DNA of 64,000 nt from Brugia malayi (Eukaryota > Nematoda > Chromadorea > Rhabditida > Onchocercidae): positions 9,028,001-9,092,000 of the forward strand of contig NW_025062478.1 in NCBI RefSeq assembly GCF_000002995.4. Reading direction: 5' to 3'. The notes under the pieces were generated by a model. That model saw only the letters and a program-made list of their open reading frames with translations. It was not told the origin of the DNA and searched no databases. Numbering within the stretch: position 1 is the first letter of the stretch; the number at the start of each line of letters is the position of its first letter. This document shows positions 11,728 through 26,600 of the stretch, piece by piece. Position numbers and translations under genes: made by a program.

Positions 11728-14700
11728 CACTACTAGTCAACCTATAGAAATGTGGGTTACCTTTAATGCGCTTGGTGCAAAAACATCTGTTAGACATAAG
11801 ATAATATAGCAGCTAACTAGTTCATAATCCAAAAAAGCAGCACAAGCGATGCTGTCCTAACTTATAAACAAGCAATTTTCAGCATAACAGTCCTTAGCGT
11901 CAAATCCAATATTAAGATAATATTCAAACTATTTTAATTTAAATTGGCATTTGTAAATATTTTTGAAGAAAAGCACTACTGTCTTTCGGTCTCTCGAATT
12001 CATTCACTTGGTCGCTAAAGTTGAAAAAAAGTATCTAAAGTCAAATGAATGTAATCTATGTCGTAGAACAGAAACTACCACGAGTGATAGCAATTCATAA
12101 TTGAGTATTTTTCAACTTCGGACTCAGTGTTTGATGTATTAATGTTACTAATTTAGCTATTAAATGCAGCAAGCTAAGATAAAATTTTCTTACGCAGAGC
12201 ACTCTTAAGGAATCTAAAGGGGGATTTTACAGCATACAAAACCAGGAAAGATTATGAAAAGTCTGCAATCATATGGTACCTCAAAAGCAGTCCGTTGACT
12301 CTCTAACGATTTTATCACTTGGCAATACCTGGATTAATGAAGCTACTAATTTGTAATTAACATATGCTGTCACTAATCTAACTACTGTAATGCAACAAAT
12401 AACCGATAAAAGGCTTAACAAAAATGCGATAGTGTAGTCAGTGTCAGTTTAGTAAAAACGCAATTTCTATTATTAATAAAAAATATACCCAAACTGATTT
12501 CTCGGCAAAAAATGCAATCAATTTGGGCAAAGAAATTAACTCCTTCCCGATGGGTTCATTGCAACCATTTGGCTAGCTGGATGCTTTTGTCGGGCTTGTT
12601 TAACTGAAACCATCCACTGTACATACATATCACATTACATCCATTCTAAACCACATAGATACTGACGAAGCGAATGGATAATAAAACAAAACAAAATCGT
12701 CTATCAGCTTAAACGACTACAGTTAAAAACTACAATCGAAATGGTTCTACTTACAGCATGTTCTTCTCAACTACTAACAGTGCGTACTGTTCAAAATCTA
12801 CCAAGAACATGAACTCAAACTCAGTCATTAAAGACCATTCGTAACTGATGCTTCTATTGAAAATATGATAAAGCGGACAAAAGAGGAAAGCAAAATAGAA
12901 GTTTAATATATCAGATGCTTCCAAGCAACAATAAGTTAGCAGTAATGTAACTGTGCAAAGGTAAAGCTAGAATTTATCTACCATGCACTACATTAACGCA
13001 CAGCTGGAAGTACTATTAACGAAAATTCAATTATCAGCATAAAATTATGGCACTCAAGACAGGGCTACTAACATATCGATGCCCTAAAAAATACTTGGCC
13101 ACGTCAATACGAGCCAAAAATACACGACTTAACCCTAACCAGTGTGGAAGCTAATCCCACAATCTGCATCCACATGACAAGACAAATTTTATAGTCCTGA
13201 AATTAACAACGTCTATGTGAAAATTTTGCGTTCTAAATGGTCACTGCACACTTGTACAGTTATTGATGGCTAAGGTAATGAGGAAATAATAAGATAGGAT
13301 GATGGTTTTGTGATATACCTGAGAATTGTCATCGAATGTCACCATTTGTTCGGTAGCAATGTCAACTTAGCCATTTCCTTGCTTGGCATAACAAACAACC
13401 TTTGCTATAGGCATGCACAGATCAGTCCTCATTGTTTCAATGCTCAATGCTCAGTGCTCAAATAATTGATGACGGAAGAGTGTTTGAATCATTTAACGTC
13501 TGTAATCAATAACAGAACACTCCTATGTTAGAGATTAATCAAAATACAACCTATTAGGTTCGTTAAATCTTTTATACTGTAAATATTTCCTTCTCTTTAC
13601 GAGATCACTTATAGTAGTAAGACTTATGCGTTGTAACTTATCAATTACCATCATTTATACTACATTTTCTTGTGAAATTTTCAAAGTTACAAAGTTATAA
13701 ATTACACTGATGTATTTGAATCATTATTTAACGTTATATGAGACACGTTAGATTTCAAATTGAAATACTGATTTCATCGGGTAATCTCAATAATAATAAG
13801 TTCAGCGAACAGTGTTCAGCATAAAAATTCTCTTCGCACTATAATTGGAATGGAAAGTACGAGAAAATATTGTTAATAAGAAGAATAAATATATGCTATG
13901 TTATGTTACACTTCTCTTTGTTACAGTACTTTCAAAATGAAGAAAGAAAGCTTCCTTTGAGCATTATATTTGCGCAAAATAGGACAAAAGAAACGAATTT
14001 TACATAATAAATGTGATTATTGATGTGTATAGACGAAATAATTTCTTTTTTTGTAAATAATGGATAATAATCTTCTCTGTAAATAATGAATAAACAATTC
14101 CTTCTCTCGAATAAAGTAGTTTCATCAAGTGTTATCTTATGAAACAAATAGTTCAGTAATGATTGCTTTTGTTTGGAGATAATTTATTGATTTAAATTAT
14201 AGCTGAAACCACCAACGTTGCAATGAATGTTCGATTATTTTGTGTAACTGTAACTTATGATATTATAGATGAATGAAGGTAAAGAATGAATGGACAAAAT
14301 TATTTCCTTTTTCTCTTTCAATTTTATACAACAACACACATGTGATAAGCAGCAATAGAAGCAGCTAGTTGTACAAGATTTATCAGTGTGATATTTGATT
14401 CAAAGATATAATACCGAATTGAAAACATTTAAAATCGCACTGCTCTAACAGAGGCAAAGCAACGAAAAGCGCACTCATACTAATTAGTATTAGAACGAAC
14501 CGATTTTAGATATTCTCCACCGCACCAGATGGTTGTTTGAAATACAAATCCATTTCTTTGCTAATTTTTCCTACTAGCTGATAAAGACACAAAATTATGT
14601 GTACTCAGCCGTTGAAAGCCTCTCAAAATCCAGAAGTCCAATGCTAAAACATTAGCTAAAGCCAAACTATATATAATTCGTGTATACACTAGCTTTTTAA

Positions 14701-16026
14701 AGAATTTTCTGAAAAATGTTTTATAAGAATTTTTTAAAGGCCTAAGTTTCCCCAAAGATCAACAAAGAGATTGAAATACCACTTAGAATTAGAAGTTAAA
14801 CTTTACAAGTACTAGATATATGCACTGAAGTGTAAGTATGAAATTCTGCTGTTGTCATAGAGCTTTTTACAATTACGTCTGCAACATCTGCACTTCTCCA
14901 TTCCTTCATGTAAATTATGAAACTATACAATTCAGAAATTCCTTTGTAGAGCTCTTTGTTAAGTTAAAAAAAAATGGACTATTGCAGAACTATTGAATTC
15001 CTATTGAAAACATTTCCTCTTTTCATATAAGGAAACAATGCAAAGAGCACAAAAGAATTAAAATAATGGTTTATTTACAATTATTATTGCTCCCGCACTG
15101 AACATTTGCAAAAGAAACAACTTCGACGATAATCAACAACTCCAACTTATCACAGTGACCAGTCATGTAATGATAATGACAATAACAACGATAAAAGTAT
15201 CAAATCAACTAATTCCTTAACTAGGAAGCAATGAAGTAATACATGAGCTGTAGAACATACATTGCAAGCATGCCTCTTATATCTAAATCGCTTGCGTGTT
15301 TAAAAATCCAACGCAACAGTTGCTTTCGAGGTGAACATTTGCAAAGAAACAACATTGACAATAATCAACGACTCCGATCTACTTGGATAGACATTGATCA
15401 CACAAAGGATGGAGAACCAGAATGATGACGATGATATGAGAATGTTGTAACAAATTAAGAAAACATTAGTCTACGATTACAAAGAAGATTTGTGCTGATA
15501 TAACCCTCACATCCTATCTCTGAGATTATTCAACCATTTGCTTTGCACACTTTTATTCAGTATATAGTGGAAGTACTTTTGAAATGCAGAAGAGTTGCTT
15601 CTGAGTGGTTTTGAAACATGGATGTATTCAGAACACATTCGAAACCTTAGCCGACAAGTCATTATAAATAACTCTGTCAATATAATTCAATATAAAAAGT
15701 GACCAAGATAAAGAGTATAAACCAACTTCGTATCTTATTAGTTTCTATCTTAATAAAATTAACTGCCAATTGACCTAAATAACTTTAATACAATTAGCCC
15801 AACATGCCATTGATCTAGTTACTTATCTAAATTGAGCAAATTTTGTTTAAAATCATGACAAAACACAGTTTCAATAAAGATTATTTACCCATAATAATCA
15901 AATGACAATATCACTTCCCAGCCCTCCGACACAGTCTGGATATTAATCACGACTCATTTCCTCCTTCTATCCACACGTTTTCTCACCAATTCATCATGAA
16001 AGAAACAAATTTCTCTCAACAAATCG
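11728..16026. other. Gene-free stretch between gly-4 and cpsf-3
   Basis: About 4.3 kb without a supported exon on either strand. Short open frames (for example 13932-14147 and 14561-14755, minus) lack splice signals and family motifs. It should contain the promoter of gly-4 and the 3' UTR of cpsf-3. An imperfect direct repeat lies at 15099-15148 and 15332-15380 (separate entry). Confidence 0.6.
15099..15380. repeat. Imperfect direct repeat, two copies about 50 bp long, 233 bp apart
   Basis: 15099-15148 and 15332-15380 share TGAACATTTGCAAA, AGAAACAAC, ATAATCAAC and ACTCC in the same order with a few mismatches and one one-base gap. The bases between the copies do not match one another. It may be a relic of a segmental duplication or two copies of a short dispersed repeat. 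Confidence 0.75.
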
Positions 16027-19000
16027 TTACTTCGCGACTGTTAAGGTGCAAACCGGCAAAAGGGAATTCATCATTTTCTGACATACGGAAGAGATCAAAT
16101 GATGCAACAGCTGATCGGTACATGAAATATGCATTGTGTCCAGATCTATTTTAGCTTCTTTCCCATCTACAGATAATTCAATTGCATTAGTAGTCATTCG
16201 AATAACAGCTTGGTCACCACATAGTTCAGCCAACGTTTTCATCAAACATTCCGTCTCATTAGGTTTTACATTCCATTTTGCAAGGTCTAAAATGTAAAGA
16301 AGATCTCAATCAGTAAATATGATTCTAACTTCCGTTTTCAAGTTTCCTGAAAGGAACTTTTCAATGATCGACAAGAACAATACTTAGATGGGAGAGTAGA
16401 TAAATAGGGATAGTAGACAAATAACTATGGAACCACTTCCAGATAACTATCAAATATGCTTTGATCGCACGGAAAAAAATGTACAAAAACTAAAAAGGTA
16501 ACATTTATAAACATTTATAAATTCACCCGGACTTCTGTTCTGGACTTCTTTAGCTGATTCTTTTATCATACATAGCAATGATCTGCTTTGGTAAAAACAT
16601 TCATGTATAGATAAAACTGATTTAATCAAAAAAGAAATATTTATGAACCCACTTTTATCAGGCACCGGATTTGTTTGTGCATGTAAAATTGCAGCCAGAG
16701 TTGCGTCAGCAAACATATCGCTCACTGGATTTGATGTCCATTCAATAATAGCGACATGTTGCGAGTAATAAACTAACACATGGATCCGCTCCTGTTCAGA
16801 TATAAATATCTAATTATTGTGTTAGGTAAATGATGAAGCAGCTGCAAAGTTCTGGCCCTCCCTTCCATTACAAATTTAGTTTGATAACTGAAAAACATAG
16901 ATATAAAAGCTTGAGAATGACCATCTTCCTTTGTATGAACAAATGGAATTGTAGTATTTCGAAGTCAATACATAATCTATAGCAATGTGGTGAGGTAATT
17001 CCTATCATATAATAAAATGTACTAACATCAAATAGTTTGATCGTATGGGTCGGATCAGAAGTATCTTTGGAGTCAATTTCATCACAACTCACATCACCAG
17101 CCACTTGTTGCAAATTATGAAGCAATAATGTAATTGTACCACTGTAGAAGACACTCTCTCGTTGTGTCAAGATACTGTTTGACAACTCCGTATATGCTGC
17201 AGGTACAAAAAAATCTATCATTAAAAAGCGGTAATACTATTAATGACCCGAAAATTTAGATCACCATTATATAACAGCTTGAGAAGAAGCAAATGTCGAA
17301 TAACAACAGCACGGACATCGCACTAATATAGACATCAAAAAAAAAAAAAAAAAAAAAAAAACAGAAATCAGGATATAAATCCATCCAGGAATATCTAACA
17401 TACTGTAACTTACCAGTACTCTCACTTTGCGTCTTTTTCTACACATAATCTTGAAACTTTACCAGGAGTAAATTTCGAGGAAAACAAAAGGGTATAAAAC
17501 ATACCGCTAAGATCATCAGCATGCATCAGGTGATAATTAAAATTTCGTCGAATCAAGACACCGCTCAAAACCCGTCCATCTCCTGGCGGCGTCATCGCCA
17601 TTTTTCCAACAACCTTTAAATTAATCGAAAAGTATTCCAGATTTACCAAATAATATTTTTTTAACATAACAGCATCATGTTAAAGATCTGTAGAAATATG
17701 ATATAATTTAAATTTGCTTCGACAAATAACTCAAAAACTCTAGCTGAACTGGAACGGATTGTTTTTTCGAAAAGTTTTGAAAACATATTTCGCATATGAA
17801 ATGCTTCATCATGACATTTAGCTATATTTGCAAAAAACTTTGGAAAATAAATTCAAGAAAAATGAACCTTAGCAGTTTTTTCTCCTCTGAAATGTAATTC
17901 AACTGATTCAGTATTTCTAGGATTATAAACCTGCAAAATAACAAAGGCATTGGTTTGGAATTTCCAAGTTTATAAAATTCCCCTAAATTCTCATTCAAGT
18001 AAAGATTTGACAGAATCGAAAAAAAAAGTGCTTGTTACCTCCGCTCATATTATTTTGTAAACAATGATTATAGGGAAGCTTATCAATGGCTTCCCTAGCA
18101 ATCGAAAAGTATGCATTTTCTGTTTAAAAATTTAATATCAAGAAACGGAAAACCACTGAAGTTTACTTCGATATGAAAATCTGACTCATCTTCATACTGC
18201 CTTATGATTGCTGCTTTCAAACGATTCATTTCATTCATTTCCCCATGCACCAACACAAGATGTGGTGGGCGAAGAGCACGAATGAAATCCGATGTTTGGG
18301 TATAGTCTGTATGTGCCGAGAAACTGATATAAGCAACCTGAAATAAACTGGGAATTAAACTTCATTCGGTTTTCCAATAAGGAAGAATTTGAGGAAAACA
18401 AGCATACAAAAGCGTGATTCTTAAGTGAAGAAAAGCATCTTTTCTTATCCCAAAAACTTGCTTTTCATTTCATTATGAAGATCCTTACAGAACTATATCT
18501 CATCTTCATCTTTTACTGGTTAAAAAAAAGCTAAATATAATTCGCAAAAATTATTCTTATGTGATCGAATTGCAGGTGCTTTGAAAATTTAAAACTAAGT
18601 TTTTGAGTTCACACCACTTAAAAAAAACCTAAGAAATAATGTTCGCTTTAAAAAATTCATTCAACAAGTCTTAAAATCTTAGAAAATCACTTGCAACCGC
18701 ATAGCCAATTTTTGTCCGTTCATTGCAACAATTTCTTCCGGCTCTGATAAGATATGCTGAAAATTGACGGCATCCAACATTTATTTAAAAAATAAAAGCA
18801 TTTTTTTGCCATTTACGCAACAAAAATATATCTGTTATTGATTTAATTTTATAAACAAAATAGAGATATGTAGAGATTTACTGGAAATATTAACAGATTT
18901 ATTAAATGAATTTATTAAATGAAAACAGCAGTATGGTATAAGCATGAATTTCCATAGCCATTGCAAGTTAGAGACTTCAAGTAAAACCGAATGTTTAGTT

Positions 19001-21891
19001 TTTCTTTAGCTTCGTGATCTAATATGTTTTGCATTTATTTTTGTTTTTTCTTATATTATTGTAACCAAAGGTTAGCACATATATCGGCAGTTTCAAGTTT
19101 ATTAGCCATGCTGCAGTTACAGCTATGCAGTAAGTTAGATAATAATTTAATTCAAAACTTAAGAAAACCGAGTCCTATAAAATACTGAAAAAATAAGCAA
19201 ACCTTAGCAAGCGTCCCTTCGACACAGTAACCAGCTATAATGCAACCATTTTTAGAATCTGTGCACCAGTTTTCGAAAAGCTCTCTGCTGAGACCATTCT
19301 GCAACATACCTGGCGATGCAAGTACAACACATGGACCCACATCTTCAAAATGATCGATACTCTGCAAATTGATTTTTAAAACTTTTACATGAATAAGGTT
19401 ATTGAAATTCTGATAGATAAATAACAAATACTATTAACAAATCAAGAGTGCATATTTCAAAATGCTATAAGTAGAGCATTTCGTAAAAATTCCAGTGAAC
19501 AAATAAAAATTCACTAAAGCCCACGACAAAAAAAAAATCATTGTTTAATATAAATAATCATACCTTTAAGTTGGAAACATGTTTAAAAACGAATGGATTA
19601 TTCAGTGCTATTTGTTTCTGTATGCGGCTGTTCATTCCACTTACGAATGTTTGATACACTGCCATACACTTTTTTGCCAGCGAACTTGCATCTAAAAGCA
19701 ATGTTCTTAGGAGAAGCAACTTTTTATCATAGTCAAGAAATAATTCATAATATGATAATATGACTCCCAGCGGCAAAATAATAAAAACATTATTCACCAC
19801 AAAAAGAGATCATAAGTCCAGTCCCTAATCATTAAAGATTTGTTAAGCCTAACGATTCACTGGTAGTGGAAATACTTATTCTTGAAAATACTTTGACTCT
19901 TGCACTCCATTTCTAATAATTTATAGGGTGAGCTATTACAGGGTATTTATTATGTAATGGAACCATAAGACTTATCAAATTTATACCAATAACACAATAT
20001 TAAAACCATAAAAAGTGCTATCATCCAGCCAGTTATACATTACTTGCTCATTTACATCGATTAGTAAATCTATTATAATCTCCCATATGATATGTGAATT
20101 CAGAGTTTTCTTTCTGAACTGAAAATAATAATTAGGAACTAACAATATACTGGAATATCTTGTAGCTCAGGATGAGATTCCCAATACTCATCTAAAATAA
20201 GTAGTAACTCTTGAGCTCGTCCAAGAGCAAATGCAGGAATCAGACATCGTCCACCTCGTCCAACAATTTCATGAACAATGCTTGTAAACCTGAAAAATGG
20301 TTAGTGTTATTTGGATAAAAAAGTTGCACGCTACTTCTACATTCATTACTTTCAAAACACAACCAAATTTTTGTTTCCACAAATAAGTAATCTTTTCTTT
20401 CTACAAAAAACTAGTAATGCAATCGACCTTATTCAACCATTTAAATTCATCCTGAAACAATATTAATTTAAAAGACTCTCATACATAATCAGGTTTACAT
20501 CCAAGTTCAATCTCGATGTATTTCTCTAAAATTTCCAAGCACCTTTTTTCCCTTTCATCGCGGCTCTCGTGAACCTGAGTCCCATAGGTTGATTCACAAA
20601 TCAAAACATCCGGAGATACAGTAGGTAATTCAGCGGCACATAAATGACGATCTTCGAGTCTTGAAAAATCTCCTGTATACAATATTCTAACGCCAGCAAT
20701 TTCAATCATAAACATACAGGCACCCAAAACATGACCCGCAACATGGCACCAAAATTTGATACCATTCACCTCCTTTTGTTCGTGAAAATCAATTACCTAA
20801 ATAGAAGCATAAAATTGGCATTTACTGGTACTGGGATTATAATGACGAAATTACCAGATCATCCATAAGTTAAGCTTATTAAATTTATGGGACTGTTATG
20901 TGAACAATGAAGAGGAAAATCACAAAGTCTCCACATAAAAAAACATAATTAGAAAAACGTAGATTCTTATACATGGAAGATATTTCAGATAAAAATAAAA
21001 ACCAAAAATAAATAAGACTGGTAATAATAAATCTAGTTAAGCTAATCATGAGAATTTATATTATCTAACTTAATCGAAAGGAAAGTAGAACTGGTACATA
21101 AGTAGAAGTGGTTATGAATATTCCCAACCTCAATTTTTTCCATGCTTTTTTCTAGATCCTCTTCATTATAAAGCATTCGGTTATCACTTGAACCACCGTA
21201 TTTCGAAACCTTCAGATAGTCACCAATCGACATACGATAAATGGCTTTCGTTGCATGCGTCATGAAACATCGACCGCGGAATGCTGTCTTTTCGAGCAAC
21301 CACGGTAAGGCACCACAGTGATCCAGATGGAAATGCGTCACCAATAGCAGATCGAGCTCTTCACAATCCACAAAATCAACAAATGGAAGTGCATCCACAC
21401 CGCTCATACCCGGATGTATGCCACAATCTAGCTAAAAACGAAATGAACATCCCACAAAATGTTTACTAATTTTACTGAAATGATTACGAGATGTGTTTAT
21501 GCTAACGTAATCTGAAAAATACGAAAAAAAAAATCTTACCAGTATTTTCTTTCCCTTAAAAGTCAAATAATGACATGATCGACCAACTTCCTGTCCAGAT
21601 CCTCTGCAAAGAGAGAGTAGTAGAAAGTATATAAGCGCAAAGATAATGTTACTAAAGATAACAGCAGTAAGGTACTGAATCTACTATACTACTAACGGTG
21701 AGTGAAGTTTGTGATGCTTACAAAAGAGATACCGACTTTTCACAAGTGCTTCCTAACTGACATTACCTCGCCCAGTAATTACTATAAGAAATAAAATTAT
21801 TTATTCGTCTCGAAGCACTACATGAATAAAAAACTTACAATGGTGTGATAACAAGAGTGTCAGAGAAATCGTCCATACCATCAGTATCCAT
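16027..21891 (-). CDS. cpsf-3: Cleavage and polyadenylation specificity factor subunit 3 (CPSF73), 3'-end endonuclease
   Basis: Fourteen exons: 21839-21891, 21540-21603, 21129-21431, 20543-20796, 20144-20289, 19564-19691, 19203-19361, 18691-18756, 18167-18337, 17868-17930, 17505-17613, 17027-17196, 16653-16791 and 16027-16286. They give 694 residues with every phase matching (human 684). CPSF73 is the zinc-dependent nuclease that cuts pre-mRNA before polyadenylation and also histone pre-mRNA. Visible: metallo-beta-lactamase motif 2 THFHLDHCG (about 71-79), motif 3 HVLGACMF (His about 162), motif 4 Asp in LYTGDFSR (about 183), the beta-CASP insertion with [25 protein letters not shown] (His about 400) and [10 protein letters not shown] (His about 422), and the CPSF73-type C-terminal domain from about 449. 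The catalytic set is complete, separating it from the inactive CPSF100 paralogue; the short acidic N-terminus and [12 protein letters not shown] fit CPSF3 more than Integrator 11. Confidence 0.97.
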
Positions 21892-22348
21892 CTTACAGCA
21901 GAATTTCCTTATTATTATCCAATACCTTCCTAAAAATTCATCCAAATAACGCACACTTCGCCTCCTCAAAGATTTGCAGTATTAAAAGCGCTGAAACGTC
22001 TAAACATTCATTCCACTCGCGAATCTCGCCCAATATCTCACCTCCTATAACTTTTACCACCCTACAGTCTTTAGTTCCTTGAGCAGTTCAACAGCTCGAC
22101 CTCCCGCACCCCACCAAACCTCTAGGAGCATCCTCAGGTCTTTTTAAATAGACTGCCCCCTCCACATGATGGCCAGTGTGCAATGCCTCATCCCAACCCC
22201 ATCCCTTCTACACTCCACATTCTCCACAAATCTCAAAACAGTTCCGCTTTCGATCGAACAAACCAGTTTGTCTGGATTGCTCACTGTTTACCTTCATAGT
22301 ATGCGATAAAAAGTTCCATTAAACCAAAATATTTATGCCGAATATATT

Positions 22349-22386
22349 CCATATACGTATATATATGTATATACACATACATATAT
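22349..22386. repeat. TA/TG alternating tract
   Basis: A short run of alternating purine and pyrimidine, CATATACGTATATATATGTA followed by TATACACATACATATA. It is low-complexity sequence and locally self-complementary. Confidence 0.7.
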
Positions 22387-23560
22387 TACACAAAGGCGAA
22401 AAACTAAAATCGAAAAAGGTCTCGGCAATAAATCATAAAAACTAAGCAAGATTACCGGAAAACTAATTAAGTCATGAAAGGATCCACGACAAAAATAAGT
22501 AATAGTTTCGCGATCGACATAAGAAAGAACAAACAAAATTGTTGACAACCTTAGCCCGACGGAAATTATGGAGTTAAATAATAAACAATGAGAGTATAAT
22601 GACAAAACATCAAACTAACAAGTAGCACACAAACATAGACATAAACATACATACACATACAGATAGTAAAACGCCACTGCAGAATTATAGGGAAAATATG
22701 GTGAATTTAAATTGCTACAATTATCAAAATGTATGATAAAAACAACAGTAACGCACAGTTCTCAAAGATGAACGAAACAACACTGATATTTGGACCAATG
22801 CAATTCTATAAAATAGTAATCGTATTCATAAGAAACAACAGTAATACTGTGCCGTGAAACATATGTAACAATGAGGTCGACACTGCAAAAGTACAGCTTT
22901 TGTTCAAGTTTTATTCTCGAAAAAGCAAGAATATCGATAATAAATAAGTGGATTAAAACTAGAATTTCAACATTTCAACGGCATATTCACATAACATAAA
23001 TTACCATCACAAGCACAGAAAAAACTGATAGAAGCATAAATTTAAACATGTAGTAATTGTACTATTCAATCAGCCATTCTTGTGTAATAGATGAACAGTA
23101 ACTAATGCTAATGCAACATTAAGCTGCAAGAAAAGCTGTGATGACTTTATGAAATATTACATTGAAATAATTATTTTACGGAGAAAAAAGTGTTAGACCT
23201 GAATAAATGAATAAAAATGTAAACAAAATAGCTGTAAAATCATTATACATGCGCTTAACCTGCATTAAGAATCAGAAGAATACGAAGTTAGGACATTGGC
23301 AGATATAGCAATGTCAATCGAGTGTCACTGATTCAAATATCCATGAATTGTAGCGTAATTGTGATAACGAACACATAAAAACGCGATAAATGAAACTGGG
23401 AAAGGAATAACTGAAATTCAATTACCACGAAGATTGTAATCAGGTGCAAATATATAATGAATCAGCACCATGAATAGTTGTGCTTTGATTACAACAGATT
23501 GAGCGTAGAAGCGCTACAGTAAGAATACTTACAAATATCCTTGTTCATGAAATATGAACA

Positions 23561-23606
23561 AGTTTAGAGGGATGTTCATATGAACATATGAACATCCCTC
23601 TAAACT
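23561..23606. repeat. Perfect inverted repeat, 22-bp arms, 2-bp centre
   Basis: AGTTTAGAGGGATGTTCATA plus TG (23561-23582), then AA, then the exact reverse complement (23585-23606). A second, overlapping inverted repeat, CTTGTTCAT / ATGAACAAG with a 5-base centre, occupies 23540-23562. Both share the element GTTCAT/ATGAAC. The tiny loop argues against a microRNA precursor; cruciform, a joined pair of insertion ends, or a protein site are open possibilities. Confidence 0.9.
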
Positions 23607-26600
23607 CCTTACATCATTTTTTTCTTTATCTGAGCATAGTGGCTTGCAATAAATCAGAGGGAAATGAGAAATAATGTAGGAAGACCCCTCAAGAGGAATA
23701 CAATACAGGGAATACAATGAAAAGGAATAAAACAAAAACAGAATTAACGGAATTTGATTCAAGATGTACTATCGTCTGGCACTGAATATTTGATTTCGTT
23801 CGGTCCGATTCTCGATTCTGATATGGAATAAGTACAGATCAGAAAATGCGTCATTCAATTAACTATTGTGTATTATGTACAGATGAAATGTGTGGACGAT
23901 GGATCACTTGAAAAACATGCCAAATTTTTAAATGAGAAAAATTTAGGATTCTAGGACGGTTTAAATGCATAATGTAATACAAACTATTGAAAACAAAATG
24001 AAGGCAAAAATTTGACAAAAACGAAAGTGACAAAAAGGTAACACAATACATTCGGCAAACAAATTCCGTAACAAATACAAGATTCTGGAGGATAGCAGTG
24101 ATTTTAATCAGAAAAAGATAATAATGACCATTTTATAACTAGATTTCATACAAGTGATAACCAAAATCAATCTGATGAAAATAGTATAATTTTATACTGT
24201 CTATATGCAATAATAGCAGTGTAATAAGACTGAAAAAGAATCTGTACAATAGAAAGAAATACAAATAAAGGGATACAAATGACAAAAAACAGGTCCCACA
24301 CAAAGAAAAATGAGAAATCTATACTGCAGTAATAAGAATACAACAAAGCGAATACACCTGACCAGGAATTTTAAAAAGCTTTAATAAAACATGGAAATGG
24401 AAGTATGAATAGGTGAATAGGTTCCTCTTGAGAAAGTAAAGCAAAAAGAATGTCGCAATTTTCCTACTAGACCACTAAGTATGAATTGAAGAATTGATTT
24501 TGATATGGGAATATCACAAGAATAGAGCTTTATGTAGCACCAAAACAGTTTAAGTTAACAACAAAATTCCACGTTATGGATTTTATTCAATAAAAAATTA
24601 AGTAAGCCATATAGTCCATTTCCAATACAAAAACTCTTTAGGTATAACTTTCTCCTTTCAAACAATACCAGTGACACTGGTCGATTAAATCCAACCCATA
24701 AAATTGCAAAATCTCGATTAGCTTATTTTAAATTGAAAATGGAAATAGTTCCTGGCGAATTTGATCAAATGCAATGCATGTATGGAAGATGAATACGACT
24801 AAGTCATACCTTTTACATCATCTATATTGTAAGGTATCATGAAACACGTGTGTGATGAAACAAAAATCGTAACCCATCTTAGGAGCGTTTTTAAACTGTA
24901 CCGCATAGATCATGACTTCAAGATGAATTAGAAGATAACTAGCTAGAGCACCATATAATTAAAATACAAGATAGATATGCGGTCACTTGCACGGTGCTTG
25001 GGAACATCAAATTAATCTTCAAAAAAAAAAAAGATCTTTTTTAAACAACTTAACCTTTTTTGATATATCACTTTCTGAATCACCACACTGCCATGTGCAA
25101 TTGCACTAAACAATTTCCATAATATCGAGAACTAACAAAGCATTCTCCACTGCAACAGGAATCTTTATCAAATAAGATTTTAGCTTGTTCTTTGGAAACT
25201 CCCCCAAATTAAGATTGATATGGACAATTATAAAATATCGTTAAACAATCAAATCACAGATATTCGAGGATAATGACATTAAAACATACATTTCATTGCA
25301 TTATAAGGAAAACCTTACATATGGAACAATCGTGAATCAAAAAAGAAAAACAGTGGACAAATCTTAAACCTTGATCAGTTGACAAAATTACATATTGGGT
25401 AAGAATGTGATATTAAATTTAAAAAACGACCAAATAAGGATGCCAAAGCCATATTATGACAAAGAGAAATAGTAGAATGAATTCGCTATTTCTCTATGAA
25501 AAACAAGGCGCTCCTTCTATTTACAAAATTGAACATCAGAGAGACTATATCAAGGTTTCTTTACACGAGCCAACAAACAAAAGTTCTGCATGGATAAAAG
25601 TTAACAATGCAATCAACAAAACTTATCTTCTGTACAACCAAAATCACTTCGACCACTTCAGTGTCATATTTAAATGATACTAAACCAGTCCTTTCAAAAT
25701 TCCATTTCAATCTCAGTGATGATCTCAGTCTTTCTTTTATTGCTTTACACATATGAGACATTTCGATTTAGGAGATTCCCGTCCTTCAATTTATTCCTGC
25801 TTTTTTCCTCTCATTTATATGTATATTTCAAGAGATTGAAATATACCAATATTGCTGGCATAATTTATATTACATTATAAACTGAATTCAAAATTCACAT
25901 CAATAAAAAATAAAGCAGTAGGTAGTATCGGGGCATGAAGAATACAAAATCAAATCAATAGAATAGTAAAAGGTTAGGATGAAAAAAAAAAAAAAAAAAG
26001 AATGGATAGGCAAGCAGACGAATCATAACAATAATACATATATGTACATATTCCGGGAAAACGAGTATAGAAAACACATTCCTGGACACAAAGACTTTGT
26101 TCGAAGAAAGCTGAATAGATGGAAAAGAACAAAGATAATGAGAGTATTAAAAGTACGGGAATACACCGTAGCACATAGCATTCTTGCACTAAATTCAGCA
26201 ACTCATATATTTCGTATTTATTACGATCTATTATTGAGTGGGAGACCATTAATCCATTCTTCTATAATGACAACAGAAGAATGATTGAGTGTATTACTGC
26301 GCAACACATACAATGCAATAAATAAGAAACGTATTTTACAACATATCAGTAACTGTGCCTTAAAAAGACTTTAGAAAATTAAAATTTGTTAGTGCACTAT
26401 TTTACAGAATTATAAATTGACTAAACATGGACATGAGAGCGAAGATCTGACACAAAAATGCAATAGATCACATATGTATTTTCAAACATTCGCTTCGTGT
26501 ACTTTTTGCAAAAGAACGCAATTATCGTAAATCAGTGGCACATTATTACGTTAAAACCTCACACATAAATAGTACACAGAGCGGTAATCAAATCAACAAG

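Noticed and set aside
23540..23606. Palindrome as a microRNA precursor
   Set aside because: A two-base loop cannot give a Drosha/Dicer hairpin, and no asymmetric bulges are present.
25979..26284. Plus-strand 101-codon open frame starting in an A run
   Set aside because: It starts with a poly-Lys from the A tract, shows no domain, signal or splice context, and lies in the likely 3' UTR of the GW182 gene.
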